64,000 bases of DNA from Actinoplanes lobatus (lineage in GTDB: Bacteria; Actinomycetota; Actinomycetes; Mycobacteriales; Micromonosporaceae): positions 4,097,001 to 4,161,000 of the forward strand of contig NZ_JACHNC010000001.1 in NCBI RefSeq assembly GCF_014205215.1. Direction: 5' to 3'. Position 1 is the first letter of the stretch, and each line of letters starts with the position of its first letter. Of this stretch, positions 16,831-25,490 are shown piece after piece. Position numbers and translations under genes: made by a program. Below the pieces are notes generated by a model that saw only the letters and a list, made by a program, of their open reading frames with translations, made no database searches and had not been told where the DNA came from.

Positions 16831-18604
16831 ACACCTCGCCGCGCGGAGTGAACGGCAGGCGGGCGCCGCGCGGCATGAGGTACGCGTGCGGCCGCCGGAT
16901 CCGCAGCACGTCGCACTCGCCGTCGGTGATCACCAGGATCGGCCCCTCCCGGGGGAAGTCGTCCGCGCGTTCCAGCAGGTCGATCGCCGGCTGGAGGCGG
17001 GTGCCGCCACGGCCGCGCACCCGCACCCGGCCGGCGATGTCGTCGACCGGCAGATAACCGGCGTCGTACGCGGCCGCGTCGCAGAACACCACCCGGGCGG
17101 CCGGCACGTCCCGGGCGGTGGCGTACGACGCGATCGCCCCCAGCGCCCTGCCCATCAGCTGATGGCTCATCGAACCGGAGGTGTCCACCACCACGCCGAA
17201 CGTCTGCCGCCGGACCAGTTCCTCCGGGTAGTGGCGGCCGGGGCGCGGGATGTCCGGGGTCGCCGACTGGCGGCGGGACGGGCGGGCGTAACTCCGGACC
17301 GGCTCCACCAGCGGCACGTGCTCGTCGAACCAGCGGGCCAGCCGCACGTCCCACGGGAGCGGCGGCTGCTCCAGCACCCGGATCTCGGCGACCAGCCCGG
17401 CCGGCAGATCCCCACGGCCACCACCCCGGTGGTACGCGAACCCGGTCAGCAGCGCGCGGCGGCAGTACTCGTCCAGGTCCACTCCACCGGCCCGGCGGCC
17501 GGCCCACGGCAGCGCCTCGCCCAGCATGTCCCCGGCGCCCTGCCCGCGCAGCGTCGCCAGTTTCCGCATCCGGCGCAGGTCACCGGCGATCCGGTCGTAC
17601 ACGTGCTCGGCCGAGGCCCCGGCGAACTCCGGATCGTGCAGTGTCCCGTCCGGCATCACCCCGACCCCCATCTCCACGAGCCAGCCGTTGATCACGAAGT
17701 CGCAGGCCACGTTCCACAGGTACGGGTCCCGGCCGCCCACCCGGTCGGCGTGCCGCAACGCGACGTGCAGCAGCTCGTGGGCCAGCACGAACCGCCACTC
17801 CTCCTCGCTCAGCGACCGCCACGGGTTCACGTAGATCTCGCCCGCCTCGGCCGACACCGCCGCGATCGCGATGCCCTGGCTCTGCGCCAGCACGCCGTCG
17901 GCGACCAGCGTGAACCCGGCCGCCACCCCGCCGAGCAGCGGGTACGACCCGACGAACCAGCTCATCGCCCGCTGTGCCGGGCCCCGGTGGGGAGCCCGTT
18001 CGGTGATCGACCCGCGGGCGCCGCCGGCCACCTCCACCCCGGCCATGGCGGCCGCCGACAGGCCCGACGCGAACCGCTCCGGCCAGGACGGCTCCGCCCC
18101 CGGCCGGAACCGGACCGGGGCGGGATCCAGGTCCGGGGGACCGGCGAGCCCGTCCGGCACCCCCTCCCGGCGCCAGCGGGCCGCCAGCGTGGCCTCCTCC
18201 GCCGTCGGCAGCAGCTGCGGCAGCGGGTCCGGCTCGCGGCCCAGCTTCACGGCCCGCTGGAACCGGGTCACCGCCACGCAGGCCGCCGCCCGGAACGCGG
18301 CGTCGTGCTCGACCGCCGGATCGAAGTGGTCGAAACCCAGGTGCAGCAGGCAGTGCGCGAGCACCCAGCGCCACTCCGCCTCGTCGAGGCGGCGGGCCCG
18401 GCTCGCCGTGATCCGGCCGTCCATGGTGACCCGGGCGCTTCCCGGGACCGGCGCGGCGACCAGCGTCAGCGACGCGTCCGGACGGGGGTGGCCTCGCTCG
18501 CGGGTCATCGGCGCGAACAGCGGGTGCTCGCACAGCTCCCGCCACGCGGCGTGACAGGCGAGCGTGTTCGGATCGGTCTCCGTCGGCTGCGGTGCGCGGA
18601 CCAT
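16817..18604 (-). CDS. VWA and putative metallopeptidase domain protein (DUF2201-like)
   Basis: A 595-residue cytoplasmic protein. A metallopeptidase-like region holds an intact HExxH motif in FVLAHELLHVALRHADR (about residue 280); an earlier similar segment, WVLAHCLLHLGFDHFD (about 65), has Cys in place of the catalytic Glu and looks like a decayed duplicate. The C-terminal VWA domain has the MIDAS sequence VVDTSGSMS. Such proteins pair with MoxR ATPases as chaperone-like machines that insert cofactors or remodel complexes. The true start is the ATG at 18604, 2 nt after the MoxR stop; the frame extending to 19522 overlaps moxR and is not used. Confidence 0.85.
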   Translation of the reverse strand: MVRAPQPTETDPNTLACHAAWRELCEHPLFAPMTRERGHPRPDASLTLVAAPVPGSARVTMDGRITASRARRLDEAEWRWVLAHCLLHLGFDHFDPAVEHDAAFRAAACVAVTRFQRAVKLGREPDPLPQLLPTAEEATLAARWRREGVPDGLAGPPDLDPAPVRFRPGAEPSWPERFASGLSAAAMAGVEVAGGARGSITERAPHRGPAQRAMSWFVGSYPLLGGVAAGFTLVADGVLAQSQGIAIAAVSAEAGEIYVNPWRSLSEEEWRFVLAHELLHVALRHADRVGGRDPYLWNVACDFVINGWLVEMGVGVMPDGTLHDPEFAGASAEHVYDRIAGDLRRMRKLATLRGQGAGDMLGEALPWAGRRAGGVDLDEYCRRALLTGFAYHRGGGRGDLPAGLVAEIRVLEQPPLPWDVRLARWFDEHVPLVEPVRSYARPSRRQSATPDIPRPGRHYPEELVRRQTFGVVVDTSGSMSHQLMGRALGAIASYATARDVPAARVVFCDAAAYDAGYLPVDDIAGRVRVRGRGGTRLQPAIDLLERADDFPREGPILVITDGECDVLRIRRPHAYLMPRGARLPFTPRGEVFSLR

Positions 18605-18606
18605 GG

Positions 18607-19668
18607 CTACGCGCGGGCCGCGACCAGGCGCGGCAGGTCGCGGCTCACCTCGACGAGGAACCAGCCGGGCAGCACCGGGCCGCCGTCGGCGTCCGGCGCG
18701 ATCACCAGGCGGCCGCACTCCAGCGACAGCTCGGCCAGCTCGACAAGCATCGCCTTGGCCCGGTGCGCGAACTGGCGCACATTGGCGGACACGTGCGTCT
18801 TGTTGGCCGGCAGGTCCTTGATCAACCGGGCCCGGAACGCCTCGGCGAGGAAGTAGAGCAGGTCCCGGTCGGACGGCGCGGACGGCCATCCGACATCGCC
18901 GCGGACGATCGCGTCCAGCCCGTACCGATGCTTGATGATCTTGACGTATCCGCCGAAGGCGGTGGCGTGCGCCGGGCTGAGCGTGCCCGCCGCGAGCAGG
19001 GTGAGCATCTCCTCGCCGATGCCGTCGCCGTAGGAGTGCAGGGCGTCGGAGAGCATGTGCCAGCTGCGCGGGGTGGAGAACGCCTCCTCCACCTTGGGCG
19101 GGGCGGACCACAGGTGATCCGGGCGCTCGGTCAGATAGCCGGTCACCCACGGGTGGATGCCCGCGCCCGTCGCCCACCGGTGCCAGTCCGTCCAGGAAGC
19201 CCGCAGATGTACGTGGATCAGACGGTTGACCAGCGCCGACGCCATCGGGCGGGCCAGCGCGTTGTCGCTCGAACGGTTGCCCGCGCCGATCACGATCGAC
19301 CCGGCCGGCAGCTCGAAGTCGCCGATCCGGCGGTCCAGGATCAGCGAGTAGAACGCCTTCTGCACCTCCGGGCTCGACGCGTTCAGCTCGTCCAGGAACA
19401 GACAGTACGGCTGGTCGCGGGCGATCGACTCGGGCGGCGCGAACCGGCTGCGCCCGTCCCGCAGCTCCGGCACACCGATCAGGTCCTCGGCGGCCAACTG
19501 GGTGCCGACCAGGGTGACGCACTCCAGGCCCAGCGCGGCCGCGAAGTCACGGACCAGCGAGCTCTTGCCGATCCCGGGCGCGCCCCACAGGAAGACCGGC
19601 CGCACGACGGCCACGTGGAGCAGCAGGCCGGGCAGCTGGGCGGGAGTGACCGTGATCGCGGAGTGCAT
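18607..19668 (-). CDS. MoxR-type AAA+ ATPase
   Basis: A 353-residue ATPase. Walker A is GAPGIGKSS near residue 30, Walker B is CLFLDELNA near 97, and sensor residues follow in IVIGAGNRSSDN. The lid domain follows from about 200. MoxR proteins use ATP to remodel or activate partner complexes, usually with a VWA partner, and the next gene encodes exactly that with a 2-nt gap. The start is the ATG at 19668. The operon probably begins here, since a GC-rich hairpin separates it from the upstream sigma-fusion gene. Confidence 0.92.
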   Translation of the reverse strand: MHSAITVTPAQLPGLLLHVAVVRPVFLWGAPGIGKSSLVRDFAAALGLECVTLVGTQLAAEDLIGVPELRDGRSRFAPPESIARDQPYCLFLDELNASSPEVQKAFYSLILDRRIGDFELPAGSIVIGAGNRSSDNALARPMASALVNRLIHVHLRASWTDWHRWATGAGIHPWVTGYLTERPDHLWSAPPKVEEAFSTPRSWHMLSDALHSYGDGIGEEMLTLLAAGTLSPAHATAFGGYVKIIKHRYGLDAIVRGDVGWPSAPSDRDLLYFLAEAFRARLIKDLPANKTHVSANVRQFAHRAKAMLVELAELSLECGRLVIAPDADGGPVLPGWFLVEVSRDLPRLVAARA

Positions 19669-19681
19669 GGCGGACAGTCTG

Positions 19682-19703
19682 GCCCGGCCGGACCCGGCCG
19701 GGC
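19682..19703 (-). terminator. GC-rich hairpin after the sigma-fusion gene
   Basis: A 10-bp perfect inverted repeat (19682-19691 with 19694-19703) with a 2-nt centre lies 8 nt downstream of the minus-strand stop at 19711. No T-tract. It may terminate the sigma-fusion transcript before moxR. Confidence 0.45.
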
Positions 19704-19710
19704 ACGCGAA

Positions 19711-21849
19711 TTACGAGCCGCTCATCGAAGCCCCGACGCCGTTGCCGGTGCTCAGATAGTCGGTGCCGGGCAGCTTCGCGGCCGCCGTCCGGGCGCCCTC
19801 GGCGGCCGCCGGATCCACCGACCGGAACGTCGCCTCGGAGAAACCGGACACCTGCCAGCTGTTGCCGGTCGGCTTGGCGGTCGCCGACAGCGCCTGCTCG
19901 CCCCGGTCGTTGCCGATCGCCGCGTTGTTGCGCAGCACGGCCGCGGCGGTGGACATCGAAAAGCCCAGCCCGGTGTTCCGGAACGCGGTGTTGTTGCCCA
20001 GCTCGATCGCCCCGGTGTTGCCCTCGTCGACGAAGCCGTGACCGTCGTTGCCCCAGGCGGCGTTGTGCCGGACCTGGTGCGCCGCGCTCACCGCCGGGGT
20101 GCCGCCGCCCACCGCGAAACCGTTCGCCCCATTGGCGTACGACCAGTTGTACTGCACCGACACCCGGCTGCCGAACGCCCCCAGGTTGATCCCGTCGCCA
20201 CCGTTGCGGAACGACCGGTTGCCGCGCAGCTGGTTGCCGTCGCCGTCGCCGAACTGCACCGCCAGCCCGGAACCCCGGTTCGCGGAGAAGTCGCTGTCCA
20301 GCACCTGGTTCGCGGCCGTCCCGGCGTCCCGCAGCATCATCCCGGTGCCGGCGTTGTCGTGCACCGACAGGCGCAGGTAGACGTTGTTCGTGCAGGACCG
20401 GCAGGTGTAGGCGGCGTCCCGCGCGCCGGTGATCTCCAGGTCCCGCATCGTCCAGTACGACGACTGCTGGGTGATCGCCCACTGGCCGGCCGGGATCGCC
20501 GAGGCGTCGATGACGGCCCGCTCGCCGGCGTACCCGCTGATCGTCACCCGCTTCTCCGCGGTGCCGCTCGTGCTGATCGATATCGGGCTCGTCGGGCGGT
20601 GGACGCCGCCGCGCAACGCGATCGTCCAACCCGGCTTCACCACCGCCACGGCCTTCGCGATCGAGGCGTACGGGCGGGCCAGGCTGCCGTCGCCGTCGTC
20701 CGATCCGCCCGGCGCCACATAGATGTCCGCCTTCGGCACACCCAGCCCCGCGACCGGCCGCGTGGTGGCGGTCGCGCCGGCCGTGGCCGACGGCGCTTTC
20801 GAGCCGGCCGTGGCGGCGGGCCGCGACGGGGTGGTCGCCGCCGGGCCGGCGGTGACGGTCAGCGACGGGCCGATGGCGGCGGGCTTCTCCGGCTCGTAGA
20901 CCACGGCGTACGTCAGACCGCCCCCGACCGCGACGGTGGCCGCCACCGCGGCCGCCGCCAGGCTCTTGTGCGAGGCCAGCGACTGCACGTGGGCGACCAG
21001 CGAGAAACCGGACAGCGCGGACGGCGCGACCGCCGCGCCACCCGTCGCCGCGGCCTGGATCCCGGCCCACAGCGCCACCGGCACCGGCAGCGCCGCGATG
21101 CCCAGCAGCAACCGCTCCGGCGAGACCATTCCGCTCTGGTGGACGCGGCACTTCGGGCAGTCCCGTACGTGCCGGGCCAGGCGCTTGCGCCACACCGAAT
21201 CGGCGCTGCCGTCCCAGAACCGGATCGTCTGCTGCAACTCCGGGCAGATCGGCTTCGCACGCAGCGCGCGGACCACCCCGCGGGAAAGGTCGAGCTGCGC
21301 CTTCATCCGCTGCACCTTCACCGCGGCGTGCTTCGGGTTCAGCTCCAGGGCGGCCGCCAGCTCGGCCCGGGTCAGGTCGCCGCGGGCCTCCTGCCACCAC
21401 AGCCCCAGCAGCTCCCGGTCCCGGTCCTCCAGCCAGCGGGTCGCCTCCGCCAGCTCCCGCCGCTGCTCGGCCACCACCAGCTCGGCGGTGGCGCGCTCGG
21501 CGAAATCGCCGACCGGGTCCGGCACGTCCACCGGCTCCGGATGGCGGCGCCTCAGAGTCATCTTGCGGGAGCGCAGATGCATCTGGACACGGCGGTACGC
21601 GATCGCCACCAGCCATGATCTGAAACGGTCGGGATCGCGGAGGGATCCGAGCCCGTTGATGGCCTGGAGCATGGTGTCCTGCACCAGATCATCGACATCC
21701 GGATGCCCGTTCAGCGCCCGGCCGATGATGTTGTAGATCAGCGAAAGGTGACCGGTGATCAGCTGGTCACGGGAGGCGGCACGGCCCCGCTGGGCATCAC
21801 GAACCAGGGCCGCGATGTCCTGGGCGAACGCGGTATGACTCTCCGTCAC
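19711..21849 (-). CDS. ECF sigma factor fused to zinc motif, membrane segment and beta-helix domain
   Basis: A 712-residue fusion. Residues about 20-95 are sigma region 2 (GHPDVDDLVQDTMLQAINGL, FRSWLVAIAYRRV); about 130-190 are region 4 (TRAELAAALELNPKHAAVKV). H227-x3-C231-x2-C234 (RHVRDCPKC) is an anti-sigma-like zinc motif. Hydrophobic stretches lie at about 246-272 and 297-317, then an Ala/Thr/Pro linker. Residues about 376-700 form a right-handed parallel beta-helix opening with IYVAPGGSDDGDGS, as in polysaccharide lyases and their relatives. The protein could be a membrane-tethered sigma factor that senses carbohydrate or wall outside the cell and is released by proteolysis. Whether one or two segments cross the membrane decides on which side the beta-helix lies. 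Start ATG at 21849. Confidence 0.88.
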   Translation of the reverse strand: MTESHTAFAQDIAALVRDAQRGRAASRDQLITGHLSLIYNIIGRALNGHPDVDDLVQDTMLQAINGLGSLRDPDRFRSWLVAIAYRRVQMHLRSRKMTLRRRHPEPVDVPDPVGDFAERATAELVVAEQRRELAEATRWLEDRDRELLGLWWQEARGDLTRAELAAALELNPKHAAVKVQRMKAQLDLSRGVVRALRAKPICPELQQTIRFWDGSADSVWRKRLARHVRDCPKCRVHQSGMVSPERLLLGIAALPVPVALWAGIQAAATGGAAVAPSALSGFSLVAHVQSLASHKSLAAAAVAATVAVGGGLTYAVVYEPEKPAAIGPSLTVTAGPAATTPSRPAATAGSKAPSATAGATATTRPVAGLGVPKADIYVAPGGSDDGDGSLARPYASIAKAVAVVKPGWTIALRGGVHRPTSPISISTSGTAEKRVTISGYAGERAVIDASAIPAGQWAITQQSSYWTMRDLEITGARDAAYTCRSCTNNVYLRLSVHDNAGTGMMLRDAGTAANQVLDSDFSANRGSGLAVQFGDGDGNQLRGNRSFRNGGDGINLGAFGSRVSVQYNWSYANGANGFAVGGGTPAVSAAHQVRHNAAWGNDGHGFVDEGNTGAIELGNNTAFRNTGLGFSMSTAAAVLRNNAAIGNDRGEQALSATAKPTGNSWQVSGFSEATFRSVDPAAAEGARTAAAKLPGTDYLSTGNGVGASMSGS

Positions 21850-22683
21850 CGTCCCGCTTCCTTCGTCGAAGTGGCCCTCCGAAGACCTTCAAATATCGAA
21901 GCCTGTGGCTGCCGTCGGCCGGGTTCGTGCCTGCTAGCTGCAACAATGTTCGTCGATTCGTAATCGAGCCGTATCGTGGCACAGCTTTTCGGAACCTGTA
22001 AAGCTCGGTCCCGCGAGTTTTGGTACCGCTCCCATGCTGGGGCATCTACTCTCCGCCACCTTCCCCCGAAGCCGGCAGACAGGAGATCCCCATGCCCGGC
22101 GCCCGCTCCCCGCGGCACTCGCCGTGGCAGCACCCGGCGGCGCGATCACGTCCCGCCGCCCGCCGCGGCCACCGCTCACCGCGGCCACCGCTCACCGCGG
22201 CCACCGCTCACCGCGGCCACGTCCCGCCGCCCGCCACGTCCCGCCGCCCGCCGCGGCCACCGCCCACTGCGGCCGCTGCCCACCGCCCGCCGCGGCCGCT
22301 GCCCCACTGCGCCGCCGCCCCGCCCTCCCTGTCGTCCCCCGTCGTCCCTCCGTCCCCGTACCCCGCGTCCCCGTCGTCTCCCGCGGCCGCTGCCCACTGC
22401 GGCCGCCGTCCCCGTCGTCCCCGCTGTACCGCCGTACCGATGCCGCCGCCGTACCGCGGCCGCCACACCGCCCCGCCGCGGCTGCCGCCGTACCGCGGCC
22501 ACCGCCTCCACCTCGGCTACGGCCTTCACCGCCGGAAGCCCTTACCCGTTCGGCCGTATCCCTTCTGCGGGGCGCCTGCTCCGCGAGGCCGGGTTCCGTC
22601 GTCGGGGCGGGGCCTTCCTCGGGGGCGGGCTCTTTCGCCCGGGGCTCGGCGGGAATGTCGTACCCGGCGCATAGTCTGCGATC
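21850..22683. other. 834-bp gene-free region with GC-rich simple repeats
   Basis: From 21850 to about 22080 this is AT-richer sequence that should carry the promoter of the sigma-fusion gene. From about 22100 to 22560 it is a C/G-only-rich stretch of imperfect repeats. It is open in several frames on both strands, but every translation is a low-complexity Pro/Arg/Ala string without recognisable start or domain, so I call no gene. Confidence 0.6.
22163..22218. repeat. 16-bp tandem repeat, 3.5 copies
   Basis: The unit CCGCGGCCACCGCTCA occurs perfectly three times in tandem (22163, 22179, 22195) followed by half a unit. A 17-bp motif, ACGTCCCGCCGCCCGCC, flanks it at about 22148, 22219 and 22236. 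It is probably a slippage-prone expansion. Confidence 0.8.
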
Positions 22684-24738
22684 GTGAGGGCGGAGCCGAG
22701 CATCCTGCACGTCGACCTCGACGCGATGTTCGCCGCGGTCGAGCAGCGCGACAAGGTCTCGCTGCGCGGGCGCCCGGTGATCGTCGGCGGCGTGGCCGGG
22801 CGTGGCGTGGTGGCCACCGCGTCGTATGAGGCCAGGGCCTTCGGCGCCCGCTCCGCCATGCCGATGGCCCAGGCCCGACGGCTCTGCCCACCCGGCACGG
22901 CGTATCTGTCGCCACGGTTCGCGGCCTACAAGAAGACCAGCACCGTCGTCATGGGCCTGCTCCGACACGTGTCCCCGCTGGTCGAGCAGGTGTCCATCGA
23001 CGAGGCGTATGTCGACTTGGCCGCCGCCGACCACGACCTCAGCACGTCCGGGGTGACCGCGCTCGCCCTCCGGCTGAAGGCGGAGATCGCCGAGGCCACC
23101 GGCGGCGTCACCGGTTCGATCGGTGCCGCCTCCAGCAAACTCCTCGCCAAGATCGGCTCCGACCTGCACAAGCCGGACGGGCTGACCGTCGTAGCCCCCG
23201 GCGAGGAACTGGCCTTCCTACATCCGCTGCCGGTCAACCGCCTCGGCGGCGTCGGCCCGGCCACCGAGCAGCGCCTGCACCGCTCCGGCGTCCGTACCAT
23301 CGGCGACCTGGCCACCGTCGCGCTGGACGACCTGGTCGACTGGTTCGGCAACGCCCACGGGACGGGCCTCTACCGCCTGGCCCGCGGCGACGACAGCCGC
23401 CCGGTGATCAGCGAGCGCGAGGCCAAGTCGGTCTCCGCCGAGGAGACCTTCGACGTCGACCTCACCGATCCGGCCCAGCTCAACCGCGAACTCGACCTGC
23501 TCTCCGCCCGCGTCGCCGGCCGCCTCCGCAGCAGCGGCCTGACCGGCCGTACCGTCAACATCAAGGTCCGTTCCCCGGATTTCACCACGGTGACCCGCGC
23601 CTTCACCCGAGACCAGCCCACAGACGACGGCCGCCTGCTGGCCCAGCTGGCCCGCCGCCTCCTGGCCGAGGTAAACACCTCAGGCGGCGTCCGCCTCCTC
23701 GGCGTAGGCGTCTCCACCCTGGCCGACTTCGCCCAGGACGACCTCTTCTCCGCGGCCGCCATGCTCCCCAACCCACCCATTCCCCCGCCCGCAGCCCCTG
23801 TCACTCATCTCCCACCCGGCGCCGCTGCTCACCCCGCTGCCGGTTCCGCTGCCGCTGCTCACCCCGCCGCCGCTTCCGTTGCTGGGCCCGCTGCCGGTTC
23901 CGCTTCCGCTTCTGTTGCCGGTTCCGCTGCTCACCCCGCCGCCGCTTCCGCTGCTGGGCCCGCTGCCGGTTCCGGTTCCGCTGCTCACCCTGCTGCCGGT
24001 TCCGTTGCTGGTTCCGCTGCTCACCCCGCCGCCGCTTCCGTTGCTGGGCCCGCTGCCGGTTCCGCTGCTCATCCTGATACTGATTCCTTCGCTCACTCCG
24101 CAGCCGGTTTCACCGGCCAGGACGGCGATGAGTCTGCTGTTGGTTCCGCTGTTCAAGCGGCTGCCGGGCCTGTTGCGCACCCTGCTTTCGGGTCTGTCGC
24201 TCAAACCGGTGCCAGCTCTGTTGATCAACCTGTGGCCGGGCCCGCTTCTCTCTCGTTCGCTGATCCGTCTGGTGAGTCCGTTGCCGGCTCATCCGCAATC
24301 CGTCCCGGTGAGTCTGTTGCCGGTTCACCCGCAACCCGTCCGGGCGAGTTTTCTGGCTACTCCTCCGCCGGCCTCGCTGATTCGATGGCATCCGCGCCCG
24401 ACGCTCCGGCGGCAGTGACGGATCCAGCTTCCGCCGGGTCTCCACCCGCCCACTTCCCTGGTGTGGCCGACCTTCCTGCCGACGCCGGCGCTGCCGTCGA
24501 TGACCACACCACCACCCCGGGCGATGTAGCGGCCCCAGCACCCGTCTGGCGACCCGGCCAGGATGTGCGGCACGACGATCATGGGACGGGCTGGGTGTGG
24601 GGAAGCGGCCTGGGCCGGGTCACCGTCCGCTTCGAAGGCCCGCACACGCACCCAGGCCCGGTCCGCACCTTCGCCGTCGACGATCCGCATCTGCATCCCG
24701 CCGACCCACCCGACTGGACCCTTCCACCCACCCCTTGA
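22684..24738 (+). CDS. dinB: DNA polymerase IV (Y-family) with expanded low-complexity linker
   Basis: A 684-residue protein, versus about 350-420 for typical Pol IV. Residues 1-360 are the complete Y-family polymerase: catalytic acids in HVDLDAMFA (D11) and SIDEAYVD (D106, E107), helix-hairpin-helix GGVGPATEQRLHRSGVRTIG and the little finger. Residues about 370-600 are an Ala/His/Pro/Gly/Ser repeat tract. Residues about 622-675 are the C-terminal module often found in actinobacterial Pol IV (WRPGQDVRHDDHGTGWVWGS, then VTVRFEGPHT). It performs error-prone translesion synthesis. GTG start at 22684. No recognisable beta-clamp motif was located. The linker is unlikely to be needed for catalysis. 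Confidence 0.92.
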   Translation: MRAEPSILHVDLDAMFAAVEQRDKVSLRGRPVIVGGVAGRGVVATASYEARAFGARSAMPMAQARRLCPPGTAYLSPRFAAYKKTSTVVMGLLRHVSPLVEQVSIDEAYVDLAAADHDLSTSGVTALALRLKAEIAEATGGVTGSIGAASSKLLAKIGSDLHKPDGLTVVAPGEELAFLHPLPVNRLGGVGPATEQRLHRSGVRTIGDLATVALDDLVDWFGNAHGTGLYRLARGDDSRPVISEREAKSVSAEETFDVDLTDPAQLNRELDLLSARVAGRLRSSGLTGRTVNIKVRSPDFTTVTRAFTRDQPTDDGRLLAQLARRLLAEVNTSGGVRLLGVGVSTLADFAQDDLFSAAAMLPNPPIPPPAAPVTHLPPGAAAHPAAGSAAAAHPAAASVAGPAAGSASASVAGSAAHPAAASAAGPAAGSGSAAHPAAGSVAGSAAHPAAASVAGPAAGSAAHPDTDSFAHSAAGFTGQDGDESAVGSAVQAAAGPVAHPAFGSVAQTGASSVDQPVAGPASLSFADPSGESVAGSSAIRPGESVAGSPATRPGEFSGYSSAGLADSMASAPDAPAAVTDPASAGSPPAHFPGVADLPADAGAAVDDHTTTPGDVAAPAPVWRPGQDVRHDDHGTGWVWGSGLGRVTVRFEGPHTHPGPVRTFAVDDPHLHPADPPDWTLPPTP
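23790..24130 (+). repeat. Imperfect tandem repeats inside dinB
   Basis: Multiple imperfect copies of short units such as GCTGCTCACCCCGCC, GCTGGGCCCGCTGCCGGT and TCCGCTGCTC are arranged in larger blocks. They keep the dinB frame open and encode strings of HPAA, GPAAGS and SVAGS. Pyrimidine bias on the + strand is strong. The expansion probably arose by replication slippage. Confidence 0.8.
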
Positions 24739-24743
24739 CCCGC

Positions 24744-25358
24744 AGATCTTGGACGTTTGTCCCCCGGCGGCGGTAGTTGATCGTCCAAGATCTGGGGGGT
24801 TGGTGCGGGGCCGTCGCTGGCCGCTTGGTTGCGGTTCTTGGGGGGTTTGCGGTCCGGCGGATGGCCGATCGTCGAGGTACGGGGGAGCGCCGAGGTAAGC
24901 GCCTCCGTCCCCTCTTTACCCCGCTGTTCGCGGATCTTGGACGTCCTGCCGCCGGACGCGGTGGTAAAACGTCCAAGATCTGGGGGATGTCGGGGCGGGG
25001 CGCCTCCGCCTGCTGCCTGCTCCGCGGATCTTGGACGTTGATCCCCTGGAAGCGGTGGCTAGTCGTCCAAGATCCGGGAAAGCGCTGAGGTGGGCGCCTT
25101 CGGCTTCCGCTTGGCTTGCGGTTCTTGGGTGCTTGCGGTCCGGCTGGGTGGCCGATCGTCGAGGTGCGAGTAGCGCCGGGGTGTGCGCCTTCGTCCCTGC
25201 TCAACCCGCTGTTTGCGGATCTTGGACGCCTTGCCGCCGGATGCGGTGGTCGACCGTCCAAGATCCGGGGGAGTGCTGGGTGGGGACCTTCGCTTGCGGC
25301 TTGGCTTGTTGATGTTGGACGTTTGTCCCCTGGGTGGGGTGGCTGGGCGTTCAAGATC
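24744..25358. repeat. Array of five GATCTTGGACG palindromes
   Basis: Copies lie at 24744-24793, 24933-24980, 25027-25074, 25218-25265 and 25311-25358. Each starts GATCTTGGACG and ends CGTCCAAGATC (the last is degenerate) around a 26-nt G/T/C-rich loop. Copies 1-3, 2-4 and 3-5 are 283-285 bp apart and flanking sequence is also repeated (for example GGCCGATCGTCGAGGT near 24864 and 25150), showing duplication of a block of two palindromes. The same terminal arms recur at 43918-43965 and 58512-58559. Confidence 0.9.
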
Positions 25359-25366
25359 CAAGAGGG

Positions 25367-25490
25367 CTGGATCTTCGTGCCTGGCCGCGAGGGGGCCGAG
25401 GCAACGTCCGCGGCCGGCTGGATCTTCGTGCCTGGCTGCGAGGGGGGGGCGAGGCAACGTCCGCGGCCGGCTGGATCTCCCTGGCTGGGT
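25367..25490. repeat. 51-53-bp tandem repeat, two copies plus partial
   Basis: Units start CTGGATCTTCGTGCCTGGC at 25367 and 25418, with a shortened third at 25471 (CTGGATCTCCCTGGC). Each contains GAGGCAACGTCCGCGGCCGG. It directly follows the palindrome array. Confidence 0.75.

Noticed and set aside
16817..19522. 901-residue minus-strand open frame as a single protein
   Set aside because: The first 306 codons lie antisense-shifted over moxR in another frame and have no domain; the VWA protein starts at 18604, 2 nt after the moxR stop.
18592..21618. 1008-residue plus-strand open frame across moxR and the sigma-fusion gene
   Set aside because: It is antisense to two well-supported genes and has no recognisable motif.
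22034..22687. Gene for a Pro/Arg-rich protein
   Set aside because: Several overlapping frames are open on both strands only because the tract lacks A/T; none has a ribosome site with recognisable domain.
24744..25358. CRISPR array
   Set aside because: The repeated units are long palindromes at alternating spacings (94-191 bp) with similar, not unique, intervening sequence; this fits duplicated REP-like elements.
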